NCBI RefSeq assembly: GCF_050624435.1
Contig: NC_134531.1
Coordinates: forward strand, 252,726,812 to 252,790,811
Origin: Tenrec ecaudatus
Taxonomy: Eukaryota; Chordata; Mammalia; Afrosoricida; Tenrecidae
Length of the DNA stretch: 64,000 bases
Direction: 5' to 3'
Shown here: positions 1 through 11,785 of the stretch, one piece after another
How the letters are laid out: every line of letters starts with the position of its first letter
Position numbering within the stretch: position 1 is the stretch's first letter
Notes under the pieces: generated by a model
Seen by the model: only the letters and a program-made list of their open reading frames with translations
The model's database searches: none
Told to the model about the DNA's origin: nothing
Made by a program: the position numbers and the translations under genes

Positions 1-126
1 AGTTGAATGTTTACAAGCCAAATAGGTAGGTCAAATGAGGATGAGGTGCGATCAAGAGGCTTACTTCATAGTAAATGAATCTGGCAATTGGCCCAGGAAC
101 ATGGAATTCACTGATGTTCCCCATAA

Positions 127-330
127 CTCACTGCCATTGACTTGATTTCAACTCACAGTGACCCTTTAAGATAAGGTATAACTGCCCCTGTGAGTGTCTG
201 AGATTGTAACTCTTTGTAGGAGTAGAAAGTGTCCTCTTTCTCCTATGGAGTGGCTGATTCTTTTCAACAGCTGACATTGAGCTTAGCAACCAAACTAGTC
301 AACAATGTATCACCAGGACTCCTTTGGGTC
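127..330 (-). mobile_element. AfroSINE-like tRNA-derived SINE
   Basis: Read on the minus strand, the segment has the afrotherian SINE layout: a decayed tRNA-like head about a number of bases before 'gttgctaagctcaatgtcag', a middle block 'tttctactcc' then 'aaagagttacaatctc', and a tail block around 'gggtcactgtgagttga'. The same block order recurs at 27,268, 33,512 and 53,028. The open frame at 229-600 runs through it and is chance. Confidence 0.7.
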
Positions 331-658
331 AGATTCCACTTGATGGCAGGGGTAAATGACCATGGTACCCATCATCCTGAAGTAGTTGGCTCAAAAGAAA
401 GATGGAATGACTTTCTAAAGACACAATTATTGTGCCCCTTAATTGACAATTCCTTGCAGGCTTGGTATAATGCTCTTCAGGACTTTATAGGCTCAAAGCC
501 AGCATCCGATATGCGGTGCTCTTTCTCCAGTAACGAGGATTCATGGATCGCAGAACCAAGAGGTGAATGTTGGAATGCTAACACTCACTATTACCCCTAG
601 TGACCCCCTCTTAACATCTTGCTTCCGATGATCTTCAGGTATTGCTGTTGCTGTAAGT
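331..658. other. Unassigned interval
   Basis: No gene is recognised here. A chance open frame (229-600) extends from the SINE into this stretch. The 540-600 part could be an old retroviral internal fragment, but nothing decisive is visible. Confidence 0.4.
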
Positions 659-851
659 CAGTAGTTCTCAACCTGTGGGTTACAACCCCTTCTGGGGTCA
701 AACGACCCTTTCACAAAATTCACCCGATTCATAAAACTAGCAAAAATTCAGCTATGAAGTAGCAACGAAAATAATTTGTATGGTTACGGGTCACCACCAC
801 ATGGGAAACTCTATTAAAGGGTTGTGGCATTAGGACGGTTGAGAACCACTG
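659..851 (+). mobile_element. Short SPIN-like hAT element (MITE)
   Basis: This 193-bp element has inverted ends: it begins CAGTAGTTCTCAACC and finishes GGTTGAGAACCACTG. Its right half (gaagtagcaacgaaaataat, then gggtcaccaccacatg) matches the right part of the longer element at 34,784-35,266, so it looks like an internally deleted relative. No transposase is present. A clear 8-bp target duplication is not visible; the flanks have drifted. The SPIN assignment is from remembered sequence. Confidence 0.7.
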
Positions 852-854
852 TAG

Positions 855-2325
855 GTTCCATAAAGTTACTTCAGACCCATAGCAACCCAATACACAACAG
901 AATGAACCATCTTAGTTCTGCACCATCCTCACAATTGTTCCTGTGCTTGAACCCATTTTTTCAGCCACTGTGTCAATCTATCCCTTTGAGAGCCTCTCTC
1001 TCTTTCACTGTCACTCTACTTTACCAAGCATTATATACTTCTCCAGAGACTGGTCTCTCCTGACATGTCCAAGGTATTGAAGATGAAGTTCCTCTTGCCT
1101 CTAAGGAGCATTCTTGTCCTATTTTCCAAGAGAGATGTGTTTATTCATTGGCAGTCCATGCTACTGTAAATATTCTCCTCTGGCACCACAATTTAAACTC
1201 ATCAATGTTTTTTTGATCTTCCTTATTCAATATGCAATGTTCACATGCGTATGTGGCACTTGAAAACACCATGGCTGGGATTAGGCACACCTTAGTCCTC
1301 AAAGCAATATCCTTGCTTTTCAAGACCCTAAAGAGATTTTGTGCAGCAGTTTTATCCAAAGAAACAAGTATTTTTATTTCTTCACTGCTGTCTCTATGAG
1401 CATTTGTCTTGGATCCAAGTAGACAAAATCCTTGTTAACTTCTGTCCTTTATCCACTTATCATAAAGTTTCTGACTGGTCCATTTGTGAGGATTTTTGAG
1501 GATTTCTTTACATTGAGTTGTGATCCATATTAAGGCAGCAATCCTAGATTTTCAAGTACCTCAAATCCTCATCACTTTCAGCAAACAAAGTTGGGTTATC
1601 TACATATTGCAGGTTCTTCATAAGCCCTGTAAAGCCAATCCTGAAGCGATGATCTTCTTCCTATATTCCATATTGCCTGATTATTTGTTCAGCCTACAAT
1701 TTGATTAAGTCTGTTGAGAAGGTAAACCTCTGATGCACAAATTTCACGATTTTAAACCATGTCGTATTCCCTTATTCTTGCCTCTTGATGCATGTACATG
1801 TTCTGCATCAGTACAATGAAGCATTCTTTGGGAAAATGGGAATTCTCATTTTCTCAAGGTTGGCCATAGTTTGTTATGATCCACACAGCAAATGCCTTGG
1901 CATAGTCAAAGAGACACAAGTAAACATCTTTCTGGTATTCTCTGCTTTGAGTCAAGAGCTATTGGACATCAGCAATCAGATTGCTTGTTCCATGTTCTCT
2001 TCTGAATCTTGCGTGAACCCCTGGCAGTTCCCTGTTGATGTACTGCTGCAACTGTTATTGGATGATGTTCAGTAAAATTTTACTGGCATATATCAGTGAT
2101 ATTGTTCTATAATTTGAGCAGTCAGCTGGATAAACTGTCTTTTAAGTGGATACAAATATGGATGTTTTCCAGTCAGTTGGCCAAGGAGCTGTCTTCCAAA
2201 TTTCCTGGCATAAAGGAATATGTTTCTCCAGTGAATCATCAGTTTGTTGAAGCATTTCAATTGGTATTTGATTCATGCATTTCAGCTGCCATTGGTTTCA
2301 GTTTATGAAATTGTTATTGAATGCA
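855..2325 (-). mobile_element. RTE-type LINE fragment (reverse transcriptase part)
   Basis: The minus strand carries a decayed RTE (BovB-like) LINE. The 3' tail lies at 855-920, and the reverse-transcriptase C-terminus follows: the frame at 1,141-1,359 reads VLKSKDIALRTKVCL and AMVFSSATYACEHC, as expected for the RTE region after the palm domain. Further right the antisense of the palm region (tatctacatattgcaggttc near 1,598) and fingers region continues to about 2,320. Many stops and frameshifts make it dead. The same family recurs at 13.4, 23.2, 23.6, 37.7, 49.7, 56.6 and 59.1 kb. Confidence 0.8.
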
Positions 2326-2815
2326 GGGTACCCCCAGGGAGGAGTATAAAATGGATGGGGCAGTTCTCTTCAATCAAGGCCAATTTTTGGACAGTCCCGC
2401 AATTGAGAATTCTCATTTATGAACACACTCTGCTGGAGATTAACGTGGGATCCCGGCTGAAGGAACGTTGGTGACGCTGCAACTTGGCAGTTCCATGCCG
2501 CTAGAACTCCACTGTCTGCTCCGATGAAGATGCACGGTCTTAGAAATCCTTTACAGGGTCACTTTGAATTGGAAAGACTAATCCCTGGAAAGGACATCAT
2601 TCTTGGTAAAGGAGAGGGCAGTGGAGAAGAGGAAGCCCCTCAACAACATGGATGACCCGGTAGCTGCAATGCCGGGTTTGCATGGAACAGTCGTGAGGAT
2701 CGCACAGGGTCAGGCATTGCTTCATTTTGTTCCACATATGGTCACAGTGGGTCGGAACGGACTGGACGGCACCTAAAAACCACCACAACAACAAACAACA
2801 ACGACATGAGTCAAA
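2326..2815 (+). mobile_element. RTE LINE 3' end, opposite orientation
   Basis: The plus strand shows the end of the RTE ORF (KDIILGKGEGSGEEEAP near 2,590) followed by the usual 3' tail: 'cacagggtcaggcattgctt', then 'cggcacctaaaaaccacc' and CAA-rich repeats ending near 2,805. It abuts the minus-strand RTE at about 2,325. Both pieces contain their own 3' tail, so they are two insertions and not one inverted copy. Confidence 0.7.
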
Positions 2816-2959
2816 ATGGACTCGCTGGCAGTTTGTGCTCCACCTCCATCCAATGGCGTTATCTTGAATTTGAGCTTTGAATGACACAACCAGACTGTCC
2901 ACTTGTTGGACTGTTCTACTTTTTCCTTATAAAATTTTCTGGAAATAACTCTTCTGTGA

Positions 2960-4894
2960 CTCTAGTTCTGCTACTTTTTTTTAATTTTATTTTTTCATTT
3001 TTTAAAAATCTTTTTATTGGAGCTCATAAGGCTCTTATCAGTCTGTACACACATCAATTGAGCAAAGCACCCTTATACATTCGTTGCACTCGTCATTCTC
3101 ATAATTCACTTTCCACTTGAGTTCCTGGAATCAGCTCGGTTTCCCTTTTTTCCCCCGTCCCCCTCCCTCCCCGATCCCTTGATAGTTTATAAATAATTAT
3201 TATATCTTATCTTACACTTCCCGGCGTCTCCCCTCACCCGCCTCCACATTGCCCATCTCCCAGAGAGGAGGTTACACATAGATCTCCGAGATCGGTTCTC
3301 CCTTTCTACACCCCCTTCCCTCCTGGTGTCGCCACTCTCACGGCTGGTGTTGAGGGGTTGTCTGTCCTAGATTCCCTGTGCCTCCAGATCCTCACTGCAC
3401 CGCTGTACATCCTCTGGTATAACCAGGTCCGCAAGGCAAGGTAGAATTGGGGTCATGATGATTGGGAGGGGAGGAAGCGTTCAGGAACTAGAGGAAGGTT
3501 TTTAGTTTCATTGTGGCTACACTGAACCCTGAGTGGCCCATCTCCTCCACACTACCCCTCTGGAAGGGGTGTCCAGCTGTCTACATATGGGCATTGGGTC
3601 CCTATCATGCACTCCCCCTCTTTCACGGTGATGTGATTCTCACCACCACCCCACCTTTGTTGTTGGAGATCTGGTCTCCTCTGCCCTTCACAGTCACCTA
3701 TGTTGGTGTGCTGCTTCCGTGTGGGCTTGGTTGCTTCTGGGCTAGATGGCCGCTTGTTTGCTTTCAAGCCTTTAAGTCCCCAGACGCTATATCTCTCAGT
3801 AGCCGGGCACCATCAGCCTTCTTCACCACACTTGCTTATGCACACTTTCATTTTCAGCGATTATGTTAGGAAGGTGATCACACAATGATTGTTTTTGTTC
3901 CTTTGTGTCTGCTACATGGTCCATTCAACACCTTGTATTCGCTTAGGCCGTGTGCTTCTTCTCTGTGGGCCTTGTTGCTTCTGAGCTAGATGGCCGCTTA
4001 TTTGCCTTCAAGCCTTTAAGACCCCAGATGCTATATCTTTTTGATAGCCAGGCACCATCAGCTTTCTTCACCACATTTGCTTACACACACGTCTGTCTTC
4101 AGTGATCATGTCGGGAAGATGGGTATCCTGCAATGACTGTTTAGCAGCGCGACGTGCTATTGTATTGGGGCATTATGCATGAGGAGGCCCAATGTCCCTC
4201 TGCTACCCTAATACTGAACCTATAAATATATGCATATAAGTCTATTGCCCCATAATCATAAATATATTTACATATGTACATGTCTGTATTTAGGCTTCTC
4301 TGTATGCATTTTGCCTCCTACTCCTTTCCTCTATTTCCTTTCTCTTTCCTCCCGACCCATTACCATGTTTAGCCTTCATTCTGGTTTCAGTAATTCCTCT
4401 CAGTTACCTTGCTGTTGGTCACTCCCTACCAGTCCTCCCCTCCCCTCCCTCCTCTGGTTTTGAACCACTCACTGTTCCCTTGTCCCTGTGTTGGGCGACA
4501 CCTCCTCCCTTCCCCTACCTCCCACGTTCTCATGTCCCTCCAGGACCGTTGGTCCTGTTGTTTTCTTCTCTCATTATTTGTCCAGCCTATCTTGTCTAGG
4601 TGGACCTAGTAATATGCGCATACAAATGCATATGACTTTGACTGCGCCCAAGTGGCACATAAGAACATGGCTTTGACAGAAGCAACATCGACACGCTGAT
4701 AAGCAGAAAATCCACTAACATACAAAATTTACAAGGTAACAAAACAAAACAAATAAAAAAAGACAAAACAAAAAGATAGCAAATATTAAAAGAAAAATTG
4801 CTAGTAGTTCAAGGTCAGTTCGTTGGCCTTTAGGAGTGTTTTCTAGGTATAGCTTGTGAGGCACCATCTCCTCCAGAAAGCAGGCCCTGGAAGT
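2960..4894 (-). mobile_element. 5'-truncated L1, 3' UTR only (subtype A)
   Basis: A poly-T stretch at about 2,965-3,005 marks the 3' end of a minus-strand L1. The rest is the long 3' UTR of this lineage, with blocks shared by the L1s at 4,895, 24,458, 35,548 and 57,967 (for example gccgcttgtttgc and gggcaccatcagc). The 3'-most 500 bp match the copy at 57,967 more closely than that at 4,895, which defines two subtypes. It is truncated before ORF2, at the UTR point corresponding to about 6,500 in the neighbouring L1. An internal 244-bp duplication is listed separately. Confidence 0.85.
3700..4150 (-). repeat. 244-bp tandem duplication inside the L1 3' UTR
   Basis: Two adjacent units share the series gctagatggccgctt, caagcctttaag, cccagacgctatatct or cccagatgctatatct, and caccatcagc. 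The gctagatgg block occurs at 3,741 and again 244 bp later at 3,985. The L1 at 4,895 has this block once (near 5,650), so the duplication is specific to this copy or its subtype. Confidence 0.8.
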
Positions 4895-7213
4895 TTACTC
4901 TTTTTTTTTATTATTGGTTCATACAACTCGTATCACTATCCATACATATACATACATCAATTGTATAAAGCACATCTGTACATTCTTTGCCCTAATCATT
5001 TTCAAAGCATTTGCTCTCCACTTAAGCCCTTTGCATCAGGTCCTCTTTTTTCCCCCCTCCTTCCCTGGTGCCCCCTCCCTCATGAGCCCTTGATAATGTA
5101 TAGATTGTTATTTTGTCATATCTTGCCCTATCCAGCGTGTCCCTTCACCCCCTTCTCCGTTGTGTGTTCCGCAGTGAGGAGGTCACATGTAGATCCTTGT
5201 AATCGGCCCCCCCTTTCCAACCCACTCACCCTCTACTCTCCCAATATCGCCCCTCATAACCCTGGTCCTGAGGTATCATCCACCCTGGATTTAGTGTGCC
5301 TCCAGCTCCTATATGCATTAGTGTACAACTTCTGCTCTATCCAGACTTGCAAGGTAAAATTCAGATCATGATAGTTGGGGGTGGGGGTGGGGGGAGCATC
5401 CAGGATCTGGGGGAAAGTTGCATTCTTTATCGGTGCTACATCACACCCTGACTGACTCATCTCCTCCCATAGACCCCTCTGTGAGGGGGTCTCCAGGGGC
5501 TGACAAATAGGCTTTGGGTCTCCACTCTGCACTTCCCCCTTCATTCACTGTGATAAGACTTTTTATTTATGATGCTTTATACCTGATTCCTTTGGCACTT
5601 CGTGATCACATAGGCTGGTGTGCTTCTTCCATGTGGGCTTTGTTGCTTTTGAGCTACATGGCCGCTTGTTCAAGTTCAAGCCTTTAAGACCCCAGACACT
5701 ATTGCTTTTGATAGCCGGACACCATCAGTTTCTTCACCACATTTACTTGTTCACCCGCTTTGGCTAAAGCAAGCAATTGTGTCGGAAGGGTGAGCATCAT
5801 TGAATGCCAATTTAATAGAAGAACGTATTCATGCATTGAGGGAGTGCTTGAGTAGAAGTCCAAGGTCCTTCCGCCACCTTAATACTAAACCTATAAATAT
5901 AGACACATAGATCTATTTCCATATATATATTTGCATGTGCATGTCTTTGACTAGACCTCTATAAATGCCCTTTGCCTCCTAGCTCTTTCCTCTATTTCCA
6001 TTGACTTTCATTCTGCCCCACTATCATGCTCCGCCCCCACCTGGGTTACAGCAATACCTCTTTTTTACGTAACCTTACCCTTGATCATTCCCTACCTGGC
6101 CTGTCACTGCCCCCTCACCACCAATTTGGACCCCATGTTGTTCCCTTTACTGTAGGTTTGTTAACACCACTTCCTTACCCTCCCCCACCTCCACCTACCC
6201 AAATCCCCCCGGAACTGTTGGTCCCTTTGTTTTTGCTCCAGATAGTTCATCCAGCCTACGTTATTTAGACAGACCTGTGGAGATAATAACATGCACAAAA
6301 ACAAGACAGAGGATAACGAAGTAACCATATCCAAACAGACAACAAAACAGCAACAACAAACCACTGACAAAGAACAAAACAAAACACATCAAGGAAGAAA
6401 AGTTTGTAGTTAGTTCAAGGATCGTTTGTTGGCCTTTAGGAGTGTTTTCCAGTCCAGTCTGTTGGGGCACCACGCCCTGGCCCCAAAGTCCACTTTCAGG
6501 ATTCCCTGGGGACCTTGCCTCTCCATTCCCTTGCTGTTCTGCGGCACTCCCCCAGTGCTTTGCCTGAGTCTGGTGGGATCAGGTCAGGTGCAATTCGCAC
6601 ACTGTCTCCGGTTCTGTCCCCAGTAGCACCATTGGACACTGAGGGGCATCATGTCTCATAGTGGGGCTAACCATGTTGTCCTCTCTGTGGACTGGCTGTT
6701 CTAATCAGGAACATCTTCCTCACGACCTGGTGGGCCAGGATGTGATCCACTTCTCCTCCTCCTTCTTCATCTGCTCCCATGTGCTGTGATCAGATATATC
6801 TCTCCCGCAGGGCTGCAGAATCAATGTTGTCTTTGAAACAAATTCTTCTCGGGGGAGGGGCAAGAATCCACTTAATTTTTGGTGCTGGGGCCAGCCTCCA
6901 AGACCTCTCCACTGGTTCCCTACTCCACGCTGGAATGTTGCATTCACACCTTGCGGCACTGGGTTGAAGACTGGTCCCTCTTTTCCTGTGGAGATATAAA
7001 CAATACCCTCCCTTTTGTGGGTTAGTGCCCCATGCCCCTACTCCCCTTTTCTCCTTTATATTCATCTTTTTATTTTCTTTTTCCCACCTCCTCCCCAGTT
7101 GTCTTCCATGTGCATCCCTGGTTTTAATCTACATACTACACAGTCTTCACCCCAAAAACCTTTGTATACAGTAGTTTTTTTCCTTATGCTCCTTTTGCTT
7201 TTTTTTTTAATAC

Positions 7214-10200
7214 TTACCTCAGCGGGCTCATGTTGTACTTGTCCTTTTGTGCCTGACTTACTTGGTTTAGCATGGTTTCCTCCAGTTCTTCCCATGCCAC
7301 TATGTGCCTCATACGTTCATCACTGCTTTTTAGTGATGCGTAGTACTCCATTGTATGTCCATACCACAGTTTTTTAATCCAATCATCAGTTGATGGAAAC
7401 TTGGGTTGCTTCCAGCTCCTTGCAATTGCGAACTGTGCCGCAATGAACATTGGAGCACAGATTTCTGGCCTTGGTTTGTTTCTTGCCTCTTCTGGGTATA
7501 TGCCCAGTAGGGGGATGATGGATCATATCGTAACTCTATTTCCATCTGTTTTAGATATCGCCAGATTGATTTCCATAGTTGCTGTTGATACTTACAGGCA
7601 CACCAGCAGTGGATAAGTGTTCCTGTATCCCCACAGCCCCTCCAACACTTGCTACTTTCTGATTTTTTGAATTGGACTACCTTTGAGAGTGTCAGGTGGT
7701 ACTCTTTGTTGTTTTAATTTGCAATTCTCTTATGGCTAAAGATCGGGAACATTTTCTTATATGTTTGTTGGCCATTCAGATTTCTGCCCCTGTGAAATTT
7801 CTGTTCAAGACCTTTGCCCACCTCTCAAGTGAGCTATTAGTTTTTTTCTTTTGGGGAGCTAGCAGAATATTGTAGATTTTAGTAATAAGGCCTTTGTCTG
7901 ATGTTTCAATGCTAAAGCTGTTTTCCCAGTCTGTGGACTCTCTTATTACTCTCTTGGTGAATTCTTTCAATGTACACAGGTGTTTTACCTTCAGTATATA
8001 CCATTTGTCAATCTGTGCCTCCTCTGTGTATATATCCTTCCCTATTTCTGATAGCCTGTGTATTCCCTGTGCCAAAGTTCTCAAGTTGGTCCCAATTCCC
8101 TCATTGATGTCCCTAATAGTTTGGGGTTTAACTTCAAGGTCTGTGATCCACCTTGAGTTTATTCTTGTGCATGGAGTGAGATAAGGATCTTGCTTCATTT
8201 TTCTGCATGTTAATATCCATTTATTCCTGCACCACTTGTTAAAGAGGGCATCTGCTTCCCATTTGATATTTTTAGGGCCCTTATCAAAGATCAGCTATCC
8301 GTATGCTGATGCCCTTATATCTGGGTTTTCAGTTCTTTTCCATTGGTCTGAGTATCTGTCATTGTACCAATACCGTGCACTTTTGAGAACTGTGGCTGTA
8401 TCGTATTTACCAAAATCAGGTAAAGCAAGCCCTCCCACGGTGTATTTCTTCTTGAGGAGTTCTCTGCTATTTCTGGGCTTCTTCCCTCTCCATATGAAGT
8501 TGGTAATCAGTTTTTCTATTTCTTTGAAGAAAGACGAGGGTAATTGTATCGGGATGGCATTAAACTTATATTGTGCTTTTGGCAGAACTGACATTTTAAT
8601 CATATTAAGTCTTCCAATCCAAGAGCATGGGATATTCTTCCATTTGTTGAGGTTGCTCTTGGTTTCTTGTAATAGTGTCCTATAGTTTTCCCTGTATAGA
8701 TCTTTTGTTTTTTCAGTCAGGTGTATCCCTAGATATTTCAATTTGTATTTGCCTGTTGTGAAGGGTACCACCTTTTTTATTTCTTCTTCTGTGGTCTTAT
8801 CTGATGTGTATAACAGTCCGATGGACTTCTGTTTGTTGATCTTGTATCCTGCCACTCTGCCAAACTCCTCTATTACTTCCAGTACTCCCCTTGTGGAACT
8901 TTTGGGATTTTCCATATATAAAATCATATCATCTGCAAATAACGATAATTTCACCTCTTCCTTCCCCAGACGAATACTTTTGATGTCACGTCTTTTCCTT
9001 ATTCGGTTGGCTAAAACCTCCAGCATGATATTAAATAGGAGTGTGGACAAGCGGCATCCTTGTCTGGTCCCCCTTTTCAGTGGGATTGTGTTAGTCTTTT
9101 CTCCATTGACTACCACGTTGGCTGTTTGTTTTCCATATATAGCTTGTATTGTCTTTGAGGAACTTTCCTTCCATTCCTATCTTCGCAAGTGTCTTAAACA
9201 GGAATTGGTGTTGGATGTTGTCGAATGATTTTTCTGCATCTATTGATATTGTCATGTGGTTCTTACAGTTTTTCATGTCAATGTGACAAAAAATACTAAT
9301 GGTCTTTCGTATGTTGAACCATCCCTGCATCCCTGGTATGTATCCCACTTGGTCATGGTGAATTATTTGTTTCATATACTTTTGTATTCTATTGGCTAGT
9401 ATTTTGTTAAGGATTTTTGCATCAATGTTCATTAGGGATATTGGTCTGTAGTTCTCGATTCTTGTGGGATCCTTGCCCGGTTTAGGTATCAGAGTTATAC
9501 TAGCTTCATAGAAGGAGTTCTGGAGTTTGCCATCTTTTTCTATGTTCTGGAAAAATTCGTGTAGGATTGGTGTTAGTTCTTCCCTAAATGCTTGGTAGAA
9601 TTCTCCAGTGTAGCCATCTGGTCCAGGGGATTTTTTTGTTGGTAATCCCTTGATAACCTTTTCTATTTCTTCTATTGCTTTTATTGCTATTCTTGATGTC
9701 CACCGTGGATAGTCTAGGGAGGGATTGTTGTTCCAGGATTTTGTCCATGTCTTCCAAATTGTTGAATTCATTGGAGTACAGTACTTCATAGTACTGTGCA
9801 ACTATCCTTTTGATTTCATTAGGGTCTGTTGTAATGATCCCTCTTTCATCCCTTAGTCTTGCTATTGAGATTTGTTCCCTCCTTTTTTGGTTAGGATTGC
9901 CAATGGTCTATCGTTTACCTGTTTATCCTTTGAAATAACCAACTTTTAGCGATATTAATTTTCCCATAGTTTTCTTATTTTCCCTCTCCTGGATCTCAGC
10001 CCTGATTTTCAATGATTTCTTTTCTTTTGCTATTAGTAGGATTGTCCTGCTGACTCTGCTCTAATTTTTGTAAATTTTGTGTCAGCGTATCAATCATGAG
10101 TCTCTCTTCCTTTCTCAAGTGTGCATGTATTGCTATGAAACCTCCTCTGATGACTGCCTTTGCTGTGTCTCATAAGTTTTGTTATGTTTGTGCTTATTTT

Positions 10201-11011
10201 CATTGGTTTCTAGAAATTTCCTGATTTCATCTCTGATCTGCACCAGTACACACTCCTTTTGCAATAGAGAGTTATTCATCCTCCAATTGTTTGCTCTTGT
10301 TTTCTTTGTCTTCCTTTTGTTGATGTCCCGTTTTATGGCACAGTGGTCAGAGAGAGAGAGGTCTGTATTATTTCAATGTGCTCAAATTTATGTAGATTTG
10401 CCTTATGCCCCAACATATGGTCTATCTTCGAATATGTGCCATGGGGACTTGAATAGAATGTGATTTTATTAATATTTGGATGAAAACTCCGTAAATATCT
10501 ATGAGGTCAAATTGTCTAATTGTGGAGTTTAGCTTTCTAGTCTCCTTGTTGAGTTTCTTTCACTGTGATCTATCTTCCTCAGTGAGTGGTGCATTGAAGT
10601 CACCCACTATAATTGTTGAGTCTTTGATTTATTTCTTAATTTTTTGGAGACTTGGTTGACGTACTGATCTGGTCTCTCATTCAGAGAATATATGTCTACA
10701 ATGCTTACTGATTCATTGTCTACAATTCCCTTGAGCATTATATAGTGTCCCTCCTTATCTCTTTTTATGGTTTGCACTTTGAGGTCAATTTTATCCGAGA
10801 TTAGGATTGCAACTCCTGCTTTTTTTGTATTGCGGTTTGCTTGGTAGGTCCTTCCACAACCTTTGATTCTCAGCCTGTTTTTGTCTGTAGCCTTGAGATA
10901 TGTCTCCTGTAGGCAGCATATTGATGGGTTGTGTTTTCTAAGCCAGTATGCTAGTCTCTGTCCTTTAATGCCCGAGTTCAGGCCATTTATATTCAGGGTT
11001 ATTATCTCCAT
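7214..11011 (-). pseudogene. L1 ORF2 (endonuclease-reverse transcriptase), broken
   Basis: ORF2 normally nicks target DNA and reverse transcribes L1 RNA. Here about 1,266 codons can be followed in several frames. The endonuclease start (MEIITLNINGLNSG, with the metal-binding Glu in CCLQETYL) is at 11,011-10,607. Reverse transcriptase follows at 9,801-9,091 ([34 protein letters not shown]) and 9,116-8,295 (GTRQGC; the catalytic FADD lies at about 8,939-8,928). Connecting and C-terminal parts are at 8,198-7,776 and 7,545-7,214, where it ends in YNMSPLR. Frame changes occur near 10,600, 9,100, 8,290, 7,770 and 7,330-7,450. The length is normal for the family, so decay is mainly by small indels and stops. 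Confidence 0.9.
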
Positions 11012-11096
11012 TGTGGACTCTGAGCTGTCATTTTATACCTTTTGTCCTGGCAGTTTTCCCCTTTCTTTTCTCATTAGTGTGTGTTTTTTGTGTGTA

Positions 11097-11785
11097 TCAT
11101 GCTTGACTTCTTTCCATCCTTAAGCCATTGCTGTCTTGGGGTCTGTTTTCTCTTTGTTGTCCTCTGTGTGAGGTTCTTCTATGTGTTGGTCTCTTATTTG
11201 TGCTTGGTGAGTGTTGTTCTTCTGCCCATACTGAGTTGTCGAGGATCTTTTGTAAGGATGGGTTTGTTGTAATGTATTTTTTGAGTGTTTCCTTGTCTGG
11301 GAAGCATTTTACTTCTCCATGGATCTTGATCGATAATTTGGCTGGGTAGAGTATTCTTGGATTCGCGTTGTTTTCCTTCAATTTTTGGAATATGTTCTCC
11401 ACTCTCTCCTTCCCCCATTCCCCCTACCCCCCCATAGTTTCTGCTGATAGGTATGAGCATATTCTTATGTGGAAATCTTTATATGTGATTGCTTGTTTTT
11501 CCCTAGCTGCTCTCATGATTTTCTCCTTTTCCTCAAAGTTGGATAGTTTAACTATTATGTGCCTCGGTGATTTTTTTCTTGGTGTCCCGTCTTGCTGGTG
11601 TTCTTTCAGCCTCCTGGATGGTTGCCTGGTTTTCATTCATTAAGCTGGGGAAGTTTTCTTCCAAGAATTATCTCACTATTGTTGCAGATGACTTCTTTGT
11701 TGTGTCTTCCTCCGGTAAGCCAATAATTCTAATGTTCTTCCGCTTCATAGCATCAGACACAGCTGTTTGTTTTTCTTCACCTGAG
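11097..11785 (-). pseudogene. L1 ORF1 (RNA-binding protein), partial and broken
   Basis: ORF1 encodes the L1 RNA chaperone. The minus strand shows its RRM-like and C-terminal parts in two frames: 11,636-11,424 (SPRHIIVKLSNFEEKEKIM, REKQAITYKDFHIRI) and 11,402-11,097 (LKENNANPRILYPAKLSIKI). A frameshift near 11,410-11,425 separates them. The N-terminal coiled coil is cut off at about 11,785. It lies 85 bp upstream of ORF2, the usual L1 arrangement. Confidence 0.85.

Larger units (their letters stand above)
4895..11785 (-). mobile_element. Nearly full-length minus-strand L1 (subtype B)
   Basis: This is the most complete L1 in the window. From its 3' end: poly-T at about 4,903, a 3' UTR of about 2.3 kb, ORF2 from 11,011 down to 7,214, an 85-bp spacer and a partial ORF1 from 11,097 to about 11,785. 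There similarity stops, inside the ORF1 coiled-coil part, so the 5' UTR and ORF1 start are missing. It abuts the truncated end of the L1 at 2,960-4,894 in the same orientation. Several breaks in both ORFs mean it cannot mobilise itself. Confidence 0.9.

Noticed and set aside
229-600. 123-codon open frame on the plus strand
   Set aside because: It begins inside a minus-strand SINE and shows no domain; it is chance.
4856-5371. 171-codon plus-strand frame
   Set aside because: It is the antisense of the L1 3' UTR, and similar text recurs in other L1 copies.
8236-9228. 149- and 161-codon plus-strand frames
   Set aside because: They are antisense shadows of the L1 reverse transcriptase read on the minus strand.
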